Below are positions 17,619-25,211 of a DNA stretch of 64,000 bases, piece after piece. The translations under genes and the position numbers were made by a program. The notes below the pieces were generated by a model. That model did no database searches. It was given only the letters and a program-made list of their open reading frames with translations, and was not told the DNA's origin. Source of the stretch: Dyella_A sp050749815 (GTDB lineage Bacteria > Pseudomonadota > Gammaproteobacteria > Xanthomonadales > Rhodanobacteraceae); contig NZ_CP192735.1 of assembly GCF_050749815.1 (NCBI RefSeq), positions 1,178,001-1,242,000 of the forward strand, in the 5' to 3' direction. Positions within the stretch are counted from its first letter, which is position 1; each line of letters starts with the position of its first letter.

Positions 17619-19327
17619 CCCTGCGGCTGCGGCGGCGCGAACCGAAAGGACGCCCGGACGGCTGGCCGGCCGACGTGCACCCGGTGCTGCAGGCGGTATA
17701 CGCGGTGCGCGGCGTGCTCTCACCCGCGCAGGCCGAGCACCGGCTGGCACACCTGCTGTCGCCCGCGGCGCTGGGCGGCATGGCGCAGGCGGTGGACTTG
17801 CTGATTGAGGCGATCCGCGAGCAGTGGAGCATCGTGGTGGCGGGCGACTACGACTGCGACGGCGCCACCGGCACCGCGGTGGCGCTGCGCGGCCTGCGCC
17901 TGCTCGGCGCCACTCGGGCGACCTACGCCATTCCCAACCGTTTCGTGCACGGCTACGGGCTGAGTGCGGCGCTGGTCGACTCCTTGCAACCCACGCCGCA
18001 GCTGATCATCACCGTCGACAACGGTGTGGCCAGCGTGGCCGGCGTGGCGGCGGCCCGGGCGCGCGGCATCCGCGTGCTGGTCACCGACCATCATCTGCCC
18101 GGCGGGCAACTGCCGGCCGCCGACGCCATGGTCAATCCGAACCTGGCCGGTGACGGTTTTCCCAGCAAGGCGCTGGCCGGCGTCGGCGTGATGTTCTACC
18201 TGCTGCTGGCCACGCGTGCGGCGCTGCGCGAGCAGGGCGCCTTCGCCGCCGGTGCCGAGCCGGATCTGTCCGTTCTGCTGGACCTGGTGGCGCTAGGCAC
18301 GGTGGCCGACCTGGTGCCGCTGGATTTCAACAATCGCGTGCTGGTGGAGGCCGGGCTCAAGCGCATCCGCGCCGGCCGCGCCTGCCCGGGCATCACCGCG
18401 TTGATCGAGGCCGGCAAGCGCAGTGTCAGCGGCACCTGCGCCAGCGATCTTGGCTACGTGGTCGGCCCGCGCCTCAACGCCGCCGGCCGGCTGGAAGACA
18501 TGAGCCTGGGCGTCGAGTGCCTGCTCACCGACGATCCGTCCCGCGCGCAGCTGCTTGCCGCCGAGCTCGACCGCATCAACCGCGAGCGTCGCGACCTGCA
18601 GGCTGAGATGGTGGCCGAGGCCGAGCAGATGGTCTCCGGCGCCCGTGCCACCGATGCGGTGGGCGTGGCCCTGTACGAGCCGAGCTGGCACGCCGGCGTG
18701 GTCGGGCTGGTGGCTTCCAAATTGAAGGAGCGCCTGCATCGGCCGGTGATCGCCTTCGCCCCCGCCAGCGAGGACAGCCCGCACGAGCTGCGCGGCTCCG
18801 CCCGTTCCATTCCCGGGTTCCACGTGCGTGATGCGCTGGCCGCCGTCGATGCGCGGCACCCGGGGCTGATCGAGCGGTTCGGCGGACACGCCATGGCGGC
18901 CGGCCTGAGTCTGCGCACAACTGACTTCGATCGCTTCGCCGCGGCCTTCGATGCCGTCGCCCGCCAGTGGCTGGGCGAGGCAGCGCTACAGGCCGTGCTC
19001 GATACCGACGGCGAGCTGGCACCGGAGCACTTCACGCTGCAACTGGCCGGCCTGCTGCGTCACGCCGCGCCATGGGGTCAGGCGTTTCCCGAGCCGCTGT
19101 TCGACAACGTATTCGAGTGCCGCACCTGGCGCGTGATGGGCGAAAAGCATTTGCGCCTCGACCTGCGCGACCCCCGCGACGGCCGACTGCATGAAGCGGT
19201 GATGTTCAATGGCTACCGAGGCGCCGCGCCGCCCCCGGTGCTGCGCGCGGCCTACGAGCTGGGCATCAACGACTGGCAGGGGCGCGAGAGCCTGCGCCTG
19301 CTGCTGCGGCATATCGAGCCGGCCTGA
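17615..19327 (+). CDS. recJ: Single-stranded-DNA exonuclease RecJ
   Basis: 5'-3' single-strand exonuclease used in RecF recombination, base-excision and mismatch repair. DHH-superfamily motifs are present: I (GDYDCDGATGT), II (TVDNG) and III (TDHHLPGG), then DLVALGTVADLVPL, the DHHA1 region with GGHAMAAGLS and the OB-like C-terminal domain. With GTG at 17615 the protein has 570 residues (E. coli 577). This GTG overlaps the stop of rpfE and sits directly before the first similarity (VTLRLRRREP). Longer in-frame codons run antiparallel inside rpfE and were excluded. Confidence 0.93.
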   Translation: MTLRLRRREPKGRPDGWPADVHPVLQAVYAVRGVLSPAQAEHRLAHLLSPAALGGMAQAVDLLIEAIREQWSIVVAGDYDCDGATGTAVALRGLRLLGATRATYAIPNRFVHGYGLSAALVDSLQPTPQLIITVDNGVASVAGVAAARARGIRVLVTDHHLPGGQLPAADAMVNPNLAGDGFPSKALAGVGVMFYLLLATRAALREQGAFAAGAEPDLSVLLDLVALGTVADLVPLDFNNRVLVEAGLKRIRAGRACPGITALIEAGKRSVSGTCASDLGYVVGPRLNAAGRLEDMSLGVECLLTDDPSRAQLLAAELDRINRERRDLQAEMVAEAEQMVSGARATDAVGVALYEPSWHAGVVGLVASKLKERLHRPVIAFAPASEDSPHELRGSARSIPGFHVRDALAAVDARHPGLIERFGGHAMAAGLSLRTTDFDRFAAAFDAVARQWLGEAALQAVLDTDGELAPEHFTLQLAGLLRHAAPWGQAFPEPLFDNVFECRTWRVMGEKHLRLDLRDPRDGRLHEAVMFNGYRGAAPPPVLRAAYELGINDWQGRESLRLLLRHIEPA

Positions 19328-19407
19328 GCCATCTTCACGCGGCACCGCTTGCGTTGGCGCGCACGGCGGGTTTCGATGGTGGCCCCGAGGCTAACCGGAG
19401 CACGCCC

Positions 19408-19773
19408 ATGATCGAACAGATGACCGACCTGCCTGCCGGCGTCCTCGGCTTTCGCGCCCGCGGCCAGGTCACCGCCGCCGACTACGAGAACGTGCTGGTG
19501 CCCGACGTGGAGGCGGCGTTCGCGCTCAATCCCAAGCTGCGCCTGCTTTACCACTGCGGTGACGACTTCACCGGCTTCGATGCCCGGGCGGCCTGGGACG
19601 ACGCCAAGCTCGGCCTGCGCCACTTCAGCGGCTGGGAACGCGTGGCGCTGGTGACCGACGTGGGCTGGCTGCGCCTGGCCGCCCGGACCATGGGCTTTGC
19701 GATACCCGGCGAATTCCGCCTGTTCGGCAATGCCCAGCTGGACGAGGCGAAGCAATGGCTGCTGGCGCCGTGA
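19408..19773 (+). CDS. STAS/SpoIIAA-like protein
   Basis: A 121-residue protein of the SpoIIAA-like (DUF3478) group: MIEQMTDLPAGVLGFRARGQVTAADY at the start, the DGxG-like DDFTGF region, then FSGWERVALVTDVGWLR and FPNAQLDEAKQWL-type helices at the end (here FGNAQLDEAKQWL). Members are small CRAL-TRIO/STAS-fold proteins of unknown role. The ATG at 19408 follows CCGGAGCACGCCC. It stands 80 bp after recJ and may share its transcript; the asnB leader promoter lies just downstream. Confidence 0.8.
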   Translation: MIEQMTDLPAGVLGFRARGQVTAADYENVLVPDVEAAFALNPKLRLLYHCGDDFTGFDARAAWDDAKLGLRHFSGWERVALVTDVGWLRLAARTMGFAIPGEFRLFGNAQLDEAKQWLLAP

Positions 19774-19800
19774 GGCCGGATAGCCGTCCAAAAATAAATC

Positions 19801-19829
19801 TTGCGCCGCAACAAGAGTCGTGATCTAGT
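19801..19829 (+). promoter_or_regulatory. Promoter of the asnB leader
   Basis: TTGCGC (19801-19806) and TCTAGT (19824-19829) lie 17 bp apart, and TGA immediately before the -10 box makes it an extended -10 (TGN). Transcription would then begin near 19836, at or next to the leader ATG. Inferred by eye. Confidence 0.5.
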
Positions 19830-19835
19830 CGGTCC

Positions 19836-19964
19836 ATGTCCACCGTCCGCGCCCGCACCATGAACCTCGCCGATGCTCCGCCTCGCGCGCTGGTGTGCGT
19901 GGCCAAGGGCCTGAATAACCGCAATGGCAATAACCGTCGCCTCTCCGGGCGGGCCATCGCGTAG
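19836..19964 (+). CDS. Asn-rich leader peptide controlling asnB by attenuation
   Basis: A 42-codon frame whose middle reads KGLNNRNGNNRR: five Asn codons within seven codons (19914-19934: AAT AAC CGC AAT GGC AAT AAC), an extreme cluster, placed just before asparagine synthetase. The first ATG (19836) has no Shine-Dalgarno but coincides with the predicted transcription start, so the peptide could be read from a leaderless mRNA; a second in-frame ATG is at 19860. The frame ends at TAG 19962-19964, past the antiterminator segment. By analogy with trp, his and leu leaders, ribosome stalling at Asn codons when charged tRNA-Asn is scarce should favour antitermination. The peptide itself probably has no other function. 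Confidence 0.75.
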   Translation: MSTVRARTMNLADAPPRALVCVAKGLNNRNGNNRRLSGRAIA

Positions 19965-20027
19965 ACGCAAGTTTCAGCTCCACACACGCGAAAAAGGCCC
20001 GCCCAGTGCGGGCCTTTTTCGTTTTTT
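19947..20027 (+). promoter_or_regulatory. Transcription attenuator of asnB (antiterminator and terminator)
   Basis: GAAAAAGGCCCGC (19990-20002) and GCGGGCCTTTTTC (20008-20020) form a perfect 13-bp stem with a CCAGT loop, followed by G and seven T: a strong terminator 80 bp before asnB. Its 5' arm region GGCCCGCCC (19996-20004) is exactly complementary to GGGCGGGCC (19947-19955), which lies in the leader frame 13 bases after the last Asn codon. The two pairings are mutually exclusive, the classical attenuator design. A weaker CCGCCT at 19878-19883 could pair with GGGCGG (19947-19952) as the protecting 1:2 helix. Confidence 0.8.
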
Positions 20028-20109
20028 TGCGGCCATGGATGGCCGGTATGCCGGAAACGCAGGAGCGGTTTCCGGCCGATCCATCAACATTCGAAAGAGG
20101 GGTTTGGCC

Positions 20110-21786
20110 ATGTGTTCGATCTTCGGAATGTTCGACCTGCAGCCGGGTGACGACCTGGCCGCCTTGCGCCGGCAGGCGCTGGAACTGTCGCAGCGCCAGC
20201 GCCATCGCGGCCCGGACTGGAGCGGGGTCTACGTCGACGCCGGGGTGATCCTGGTGCACGAGCGCCTGGCCATCGTCGATCCGGCCAGTGGTGCGCAGCC
20301 GCTGCGCTCACGCGACGGCGCGCTGGCGCTGGCGGTGAACGGCGAGATCTACAACCACCGCGAGCTGCGCGCGGCCAGCGACTACGACTTCACCACCGGC
20401 TCGGACTGCGAGGTGATCAACGCGCTGTACCGCGACCTCGGTGGCGACGCGTTTGTGCGCGACGGGGTGAGCAAGCTCAACGGCATCTTCGCCTTCGCGC
20501 TGTGGGACGGTGCCAGCCAGCGCTACGTGATTGCCCGCGATCCGATCGGCGTCTGCCCGCTGTATTGGGGCCATGACGGGGAAGGGCGCTTGTGCGTGGC
20601 TTCGGAAATGAAGGCGCTGGTCGGCGTGTGCAACGACGTGGCCGCGTTCCCGCCCGGACACGTCTACGACAGCGCCACCGGCGAATTGCATCGCTACTAC
20701 GTGAAACCCTGGCGCGACCATGAGGCCACCAAGGGCAAGGGGCCGGAGGGCCTGCGCGAGGCCTTCGAGCAGGCCGTGCACCGGCAATTGATGACCGACG
20801 TGCCGTACGGCGTGCTGCTCTCCGGCGGGCTCGATTCCTCGCTGGTCGCCGCCTGTGCCGCCCGCTTCGCCCGCGAGCGCATCGAGGACGACGATCGTTC
20901 CGAGGCCTGGTGGCCGCGCCTGCACTCGTTCGCGATCGGGCTGGAAGGCTCGCCGGATCTGGCCGCCGCGCAGATCGCCGCCGACGCGTTGGGCACCGTG
21001 CACCACGGCTTCGTCTACACCTTCTGGGAAGGGCTGGATGCAGTGCCGGAAGTGATCCGCCACCTGGAAACCTACGACGTCACCACCATCCGCGCCGCCA
21101 CGCCGATGTATCTGCTGGCGCGCCGGATCAAGGCGATGGGGGTGAAGATGGTGCTCTCCGGCGAGGGCTCGGACGAACTGTTCGGCGGTTATCTGTACTT
21201 CCACAAGGCGCCGTCGGCGGAAGCCTTCCACGAGGAAACCGTGCGCAAGCTCGACGCCCTGCACAGCTACGACTGCCTGCGCGCCAACAAGGCGATGATG
21301 GCCTGGGGTGTGGAGGCGCGCGTGCCGTTCCTGGACCTGGAGTTCATCGACGTGGCGATGGGCATGGACGCCGCGCACAAGATGGCGGGCGGCGGCAAGA
21401 TCGAGAAGCACGTACTGCGCGCGGCGTTCGATGGTGCGTTGCCGAAGGAGATCCTGTGGCGGCAGAAGGAGCAGTTCTCCGACGGCGTCGGCTACGGCTG
21501 GATCGACGGGCTGAAGGCGCACGCCGAACAGGAGGTGAGCGATCGCGAGTTCGCCGCGGCCGCCTCGCGCTTCCCGTTCAACACCCCAGCGACCAAGGAG
21601 GCCTACTTCTACCGCCGCATCTTCGAGCAGTTCTACCCGGGCGAGGCCTGCGCGGCGACGGTGCCGGGCGGCAAGTCGATCGCCTGCTCGTCGCCGGCGG
21701 CGTTGGCCTGGGATCCGGCGTTTGCGGCCGCGGCCGACCCGTCCGGCCGGGCCGTGCGCGGAGTGCATGCCGACGCGCTGGCCTGA
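20110..21786 (+). CDS. asnB: Asparagine synthetase B (glutamine-hydrolysing)
   Basis: Transfers glutamine amide nitrogen to aspartate with ATP, giving Asn, Glu, AMP and PPi. The 558 residues (E. coli 554) comprise an N-terminal class II glutaminase domain with nucleophile C2 (MCSIFG), RLAIVDP, NGEIYNH, then the synthetase domain with PP-loop LLSGGLDSSLVA and GEGSDELFGGY. The ATG at 20110 leaves Cys as residue 2, which the mechanism requires, and AGAGGGG lies upstream. Its expression is predicted to be governed by the upstream leader-peptide attenuator. It sits between the recJ block and prfB. Confidence 0.95.
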   Translation: MCSIFGMFDLQPGDDLAALRRQALELSQRQRHRGPDWSGVYVDAGVILVHERLAIVDPASGAQPLRSRDGALALAVNGEIYNHRELRAASDYDFTTGSDCEVINALYRDLGGDAFVRDGVSKLNGIFAFALWDGASQRYVIARDPIGVCPLYWGHDGEGRLCVASEMKALVGVCNDVAAFPPGHVYDSATGELHRYYVKPWRDHEATKGKGPEGLREAFEQAVHRQLMTDVPYGVLLSGGLDSSLVAACAARFARERIEDDDRSEAWWPRLHSFAIGLEGSPDLAAAQIAADALGTVHHGFVYTFWEGLDAVPEVIRHLETYDVTTIRAATPMYLLARRIKAMGVKMVLSGEGSDELFGGYLYFHKAPSAEAFHEETVRKLDALHSYDCLRANKAMMAWGVEARVPFLDLEFIDVAMGMDAAHKMAGGGKIEKHVLRAAFDGALPKEILWRQKEQFSDGVGYGWIDGLKAHAEQEVSDREFAAAASRFPFNTPATKEAYFYRRIFEQFYPGEACAATVPGGKSIACSSPAALAWDPAFAAAADPSGRAVRGVHADALA

Positions 21787-21855
21787 GCGGTTTGCTATCC
21801 TAGCGTGCTTTGACTCCGGCGGCGCCTTCGCGCCGCTCCACCACCTGGTTGAATC

Positions 21856-22981
21856 ATGATCGAGACCAATCCGATCCTTGCGCAGATCGCGGACCTTTCC
21901 GGCCGCGTCGAGTCGCTTAGGGGGTATCTTTGACTACGCCACCAAGCGTGAGCGCCTCGAAGAAGTAAGCCGCGAGCTGGAGAATCCCAACGTCTGGGAC
22001 GACCCGGCCCGCGCCCAGGAACTGGGCCGCGAACGCGCCCGCCTGGACACCATCGTCAACGGCATCGACCGGCTCACCTCCGGCCTCACCGACGCGCGCG
22101 AGCTGGTTGAACTGGCCGCCGCCGACGGCGACGAAGACACCGTGGTGTCGGTGCAGAACGACGTCTCCCGTCTCGACGCCGAGGTGAACAAGCTGGAATT
22201 CCAGCGCATGTTCTCCGGCAAGATGGATTCGGCCAACGCCTTCGTCGACATCCAGGCCGGCGCCGGCGGCACCGAGGCTCAGGACTGGGCCGAGATGCTG
22301 CTGCGCATGTACCTGCGCTGGTGCGAATCGCGCGGCTGGAAGACCGAGCTGATGGAAGTCTCCGGCGGTGATGTCGCCGGCATCAAGTCAGCCACCTTCC
22401 GCGTCGAGGGCGATTACGCCTACGGCTGGCTGAAGACCGAGATCGGCGTGCACCGCCTGGTGCGCAAGAGCCCGTTCGATTCGGACAACCGCCGCCACAC
22501 CAGCTTCACCTCGGTGTTCGTGTCGCCGGAAGTGGATGACGACATCGAGATCGACATCAATCCGGCCGACCTCAAGACCGACGTGTACCGCTCGTCGGGA
22601 GCCGGCGGCCAGCACGTCAACAAGACCGAGTCGGCCGTGCGCATCACGCACATCCCGACCGGCGTGGTCGTGGCTTGCCAGACCGGCCGCAGCCAGCACG
22701 CCAACCGCGATACCGCGATGAAGATGCTCGCCGCCAAGCTGTACGAGCTGGAGGTGCAGAAGCGCAACGCGGAGAAGGACGCGCTGGAAGCGACCAAGTC
22801 CGACATCGGCTGGGGCAGCCAGATCCGCAACTACGTGCTCGACCAGAGCCGCATCAAGGATCTGCGCACCGGCATCGAGCGCACCGACACGCAGAAGGTG
22901 CTCGACGGCGATCTGGACGAGTTCGTCGAGGCCAGCTTGAAGTCGGGTCTGGAAGCCGGCTCCAAGCGCGTTGACGCCTGA
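21856..22981 (+). CDS. prfB: Peptide chain release factor 2, programmed +1 frameshift
   Basis: RF2 recognises UAA and UGA and triggers peptide release. The zero frame reads 25 codons from ATG 21856 to CTT 21928-21930, then meets an in-frame TGA (21931-21933). A +1 shift resumes at GAC 21932, giving 374 residues in all. The autoregulatory signal is complete: AGGGGG at 21919-21924, TAT CTT, then TGA C. The stop-recognition SPF tripeptide (KSPFDSDNRR) and the GGQ hydrolysis motif (AGGQHVNKT) are both present. The order prfB then lysS is conserved in many gammaproteobacteria. Confidence 0.96.
21919..21934 (+). other. RF2 programmed frameshift site
   Basis: Internal Shine-Dalgarno AGGGGG, then TAT, slippery CTT and TGAC. 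When RF2 is scarce the ribosome slips +1 at CTT-T instead of terminating at TGA, which restores RF2. Confidence 0.95.
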
Positions 22982-23023
22982 ACCGCACACGCTTCGTTTC
23001 CCGAATCCTGCGAGGAGGTACCC

Positions 23024-23308
23024 ATGAAGCGTGAAATGGTCCTTTCGTTGTCTGCCGCGGCCCTGTTATTGGCTTGTGCCGGTGCGGTCGGCGCCCAGTC
23101 GACCAAGCAGGCGATCAAGCACGACGCCAAGAGCGCCGGTCATGCCATTGGCGACGGTGCACGTGAGGTCGGCCATGCCACGCGCGACGTGGCGATCAAG
23201 GTCGGTCATGGCGCGCGCGACGCCGGTCGCGGCATCGGCAAGGGCGCGCGCGAGGGCTGGGACGCCACCAAGCACGGCTTCAAGGAAGTGTTCCACAAGA
23301 GCGGCTAG
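23024..23308 (+). CDS. Small exported protein with 11-residue amphipathic repeats
   Basis: A 94-residue product with a hydrophobic N-terminus containing LLAC at 15-18, which could be a lipobox; alternatively cleavage follows AVGA at 21-24. From residue 27 to 92 the sequence divides into six 11-residue units (for example AGHAIGDGARE, VGHATRDVAIK, VGHGARDAGRG) with a small or hydrophobic residue first and recurring GxxxR/K charges. This resembles LEA-type or apolipoprotein-type helices. An excellent AGGAGG lies 8 nt before the ATG. It sits between prfB and lysS. No function is assigned. Confidence 0.75.
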   Translation: MKREMVLSLSAAALLLACAGAVGAQSTKQAIKHDAKSAGHAIGDGAREVGHATRDVAIKVGHGARDAGRGIGKGAREGWDATKHGFKEVFHKSG

Positions 23309-23379
23309 GCAAACGCCGCCCTCCACGACCCATCGACCGGCATCGCGTGCATGCATGCCACCCGTAACGGAACCCAGCA

Positions 23380-24897
23380 ATGAGCGAAACCCCCGAGCAC
23401 CTGCCCGTCGACGAGAACAAGCTGATCGCCGAGCGCCGCGAGAAACTCAAGGCACTGCGCGGGCAGGGCATTGCGTTCCCGAACGACTTCACCGTCGACA
23501 GCTTCGCCGGCGACCTCAAGACCGAGTTCGCCGACGCCGAGCGCTGGACTGCCGAAGCGATCGAGGCCGCAGCGCGCCGGGTGAAAGTGGCCGGCCGCAT
23601 CGTGCTCAAGCGCGTGCAGGGCAAGGTCAGCTTCGTGCAGATGCAGGACATGACCGGCCGCATCCAGCTGTTCATCCATGCCGGCACGGTGGGCGACGTG
23701 TACGAGGCCTTCAAGGGCTGGGACATGGGCGACATCGTGGGCGCCGAAGGCGTGCTGATGCGCACCAAGACCGGCGAGCTGTCGGTGAAGGTGGACGCGT
23801 TGCGCCTGCTGACCAAGAGCCTGCGCCCGCTGCCGGACAAGCATCATGGCATGGCCGACGTGGAGCAGCGCTACCGCCAGCGCTACGTTGATCTGATCGT
23901 CACCGAGGAGGCACGCGCCACGTTCCAGAAGCGCTCGCGCATCATCGGCTACATGCGCCAGTGGCTGGAGGTGCCCGAGCGCCGCTTCATGGAAGTGGAG
24001 ACGCCGATGATGCACGTCATCCCCGGCGGCGCCACGGCCAAGCCGTTCATCACACACCACAACGCGCTGGACATGGATCTCTACCTGCGCGTCGCGCCGG
24101 AGCTGTATCTGAAGCGCCTGGTGGTCGGCGGCTTCGACCGCGTCTACGAGATCAACCGCAATTTCCGCAACGAGGGCGTGTCGACCCGGCACAACCCCGA
24201 GTTCACCATGCTCGAGCTGTACCAGGCGTACGCCACCTACAACGAGATCATGGACCTCACCGAGAACCTGATCCGCGATACCGCCAGGCAGGTGATCGGC
24301 ACCACCGAGCTGCACTGGGACGGCGCCAGCATCGACGTCGGTCCCGCGTTCCGCCGCTGGACCATGGAAGACGCGGTGCTGGAGCACAACCCGGAGATCC
24401 GGCGCGAGGAACTGCGCGACCGCGCCGCGATGGCCGCACATGCCAAGCGCCTCGGCGTGCAGGTCAAGGACGGCTACGGCTGGGGCAAGCTGCTCTTGGA
24501 GATATTCGAGAAGACGGTGGAGCACACGCTGATCCAGCCCACCTTCATCACCCAGCATCCGGTCGAGGTCTCGCCGCTGGCGCGCGAGAACGACACCGAT
24601 CCAGGCATCACCGACCGCTTCGAGCTGTTCGTCAACGGCAAGGAGATCGCGAACGGTTTTTCCGAACTCAACGACCCGGAAGACCAGGCCGCGCGCTTCC
24701 AGGCCCAGGTCGACGCCAAGGACGCCGGCGACGACGAGGCGATGCACTTCGACGCCGACTACATCCGCGCGCTGGAAGTGGGCCTGCCGCCCACCGGCGG
24801 CCTCGGCATCGGCATCGACCGCCTGGTCATGCTGCTCACCGACTCGTCCTCGATCCGCGACGTGCTGCTGTTCCCCTACATGCGCCCCGAAGCCTGA
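23380..24897 (+). CDS. lysS: Lysyl-tRNA synthetase, class II
   Basis: Charges tRNA-Lys. The 505 residues (E. coli LysS 505) consist of an N-terminal OB-fold anticodon-binding domain (about 65-145, with VAGRIVLKRVQGKVSFVQMQD) and a class II catalytic core with motif 2 (REIN-type RVYEINRNFRNEGVSTRHNPEFTMLE) and motif 3 (GLGIGIDRLVMLLT), ending in DVLLFPYMRPE. The ATG at 23380 begins the normal hydrophilic N-terminal extension. It is downstream of prfB with a small gene between, and is followed by two REP-type palindromes that separate it from the convergent membrane insertase gene. Confidence 0.96.
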   Translation: MSETPEHLPVDENKLIAERREKLKALRGQGIAFPNDFTVDSFAGDLKTEFADAERWTAEAIEAAARRVKVAGRIVLKRVQGKVSFVQMQDMTGRIQLFIHAGTVGDVYEAFKGWDMGDIVGAEGVLMRTKTGELSVKVDALRLLTKSLRPLPDKHHGMADVEQRYRQRYVDLIVTEEARATFQKRSRIIGYMRQWLEVPERRFMEVETPMMHVIPGGATAKPFITHHNALDMDLYLRVAPELYLKRLVVGGFDRVYEINRNFRNEGVSTRHNPEFTMLELYQAYATYNEIMDLTENLIRDTARQVIGTTELHWDGASIDVGPAFRRWTMEDAVLEHNPEIRREELRDRAAMAAHAKRLGVQVKDGYGWGKLLLEIFEKTVEHTLIQPTFITQHPVEVSPLARENDTDPGITDRFELFVNGKEIANGFSELNDPEDQAARFQAQVDAKDAGDDEAMHFDADYIRALEVGLPPTGGLGIGIDRLVMLLTDSSSIRDVLLFPYMRPEA

Positions 24898-24915
24898 TCG
24901 CTACACCGCCCTCCC

Positions 24916-24996
24916 TGTAGGAGCCCGCTCGCGGGCGACGCTCCTGCTTCGGTGTTGATCAGGAGCAAAAGCATCGCCCGCGAGCGGGCTCCTACA
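24916..24996. repeat. REP doublet (REPIN-like), copy 1
   Basis: TGTAGGAGCCCGCTCGCGGGCGA (24916-24938) is repeated as its exact reverse complement at 24974-24996, with a 35-bp spacer. Each arm also contains its own small palindrome (CCCGCTCGCGGG). This is the structure of REPINs mobilised by RAYT transposases, and it lies after lysS between convergent genes. Confidence 0.85.
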
Positions 24997-25112
24997 AGGG
25001 GCGGTGGAAGTGGGCCTGGGGCGTTGGCATCGATGGCTGGTGATGCTTTTGTTTTGATCGGCGCGTGCTGCTCGCCCCAGCGCCTCGAAGCCTGTCCAGC
25101 ACCACTTCACCT

Positions 25113-25195
25113 TGTAGGAGCCCGCTTGCGGGCGATGCTTTTCGCTGTGGATCCACATCGAAGTCAAGAGCATCGCCCGCGAGCGGGCTCCTACA
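25113..25195. repeat. REP doublet (REPIN-like), copy 2
   Basis: A second inverted pair: arm 25113-25135 differs from copy 1 by one base (CTTGC for CTCGC), and its partner at 25173-25195 is identical to that of copy 1. The 37-bp spacer is unrelated to the first. The two units are 116 bp apart and together occupy most of the lysS 3' intergenic region. Confidence 0.85.
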
Positions 25196-25211
25196 CAGGG
25201 GGCGTGGTGGG

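Noticed and set aside
15231..17750. 839-codon minus-strand frame antisense to yheS, rpfE and recJ
   Set aside because: It overlaps three recognised genes entirely and encodes a composition-biased sequence with no motif.
19990..20027. Reading the hairpin before asnB as a plain terminator of the STAS-like gene
   Set aside because: Termination of upstream transcripts is possible, but the Asn-rich leader, the promoter between the two genes and the 9-nt competing helix are better explained by attenuation.
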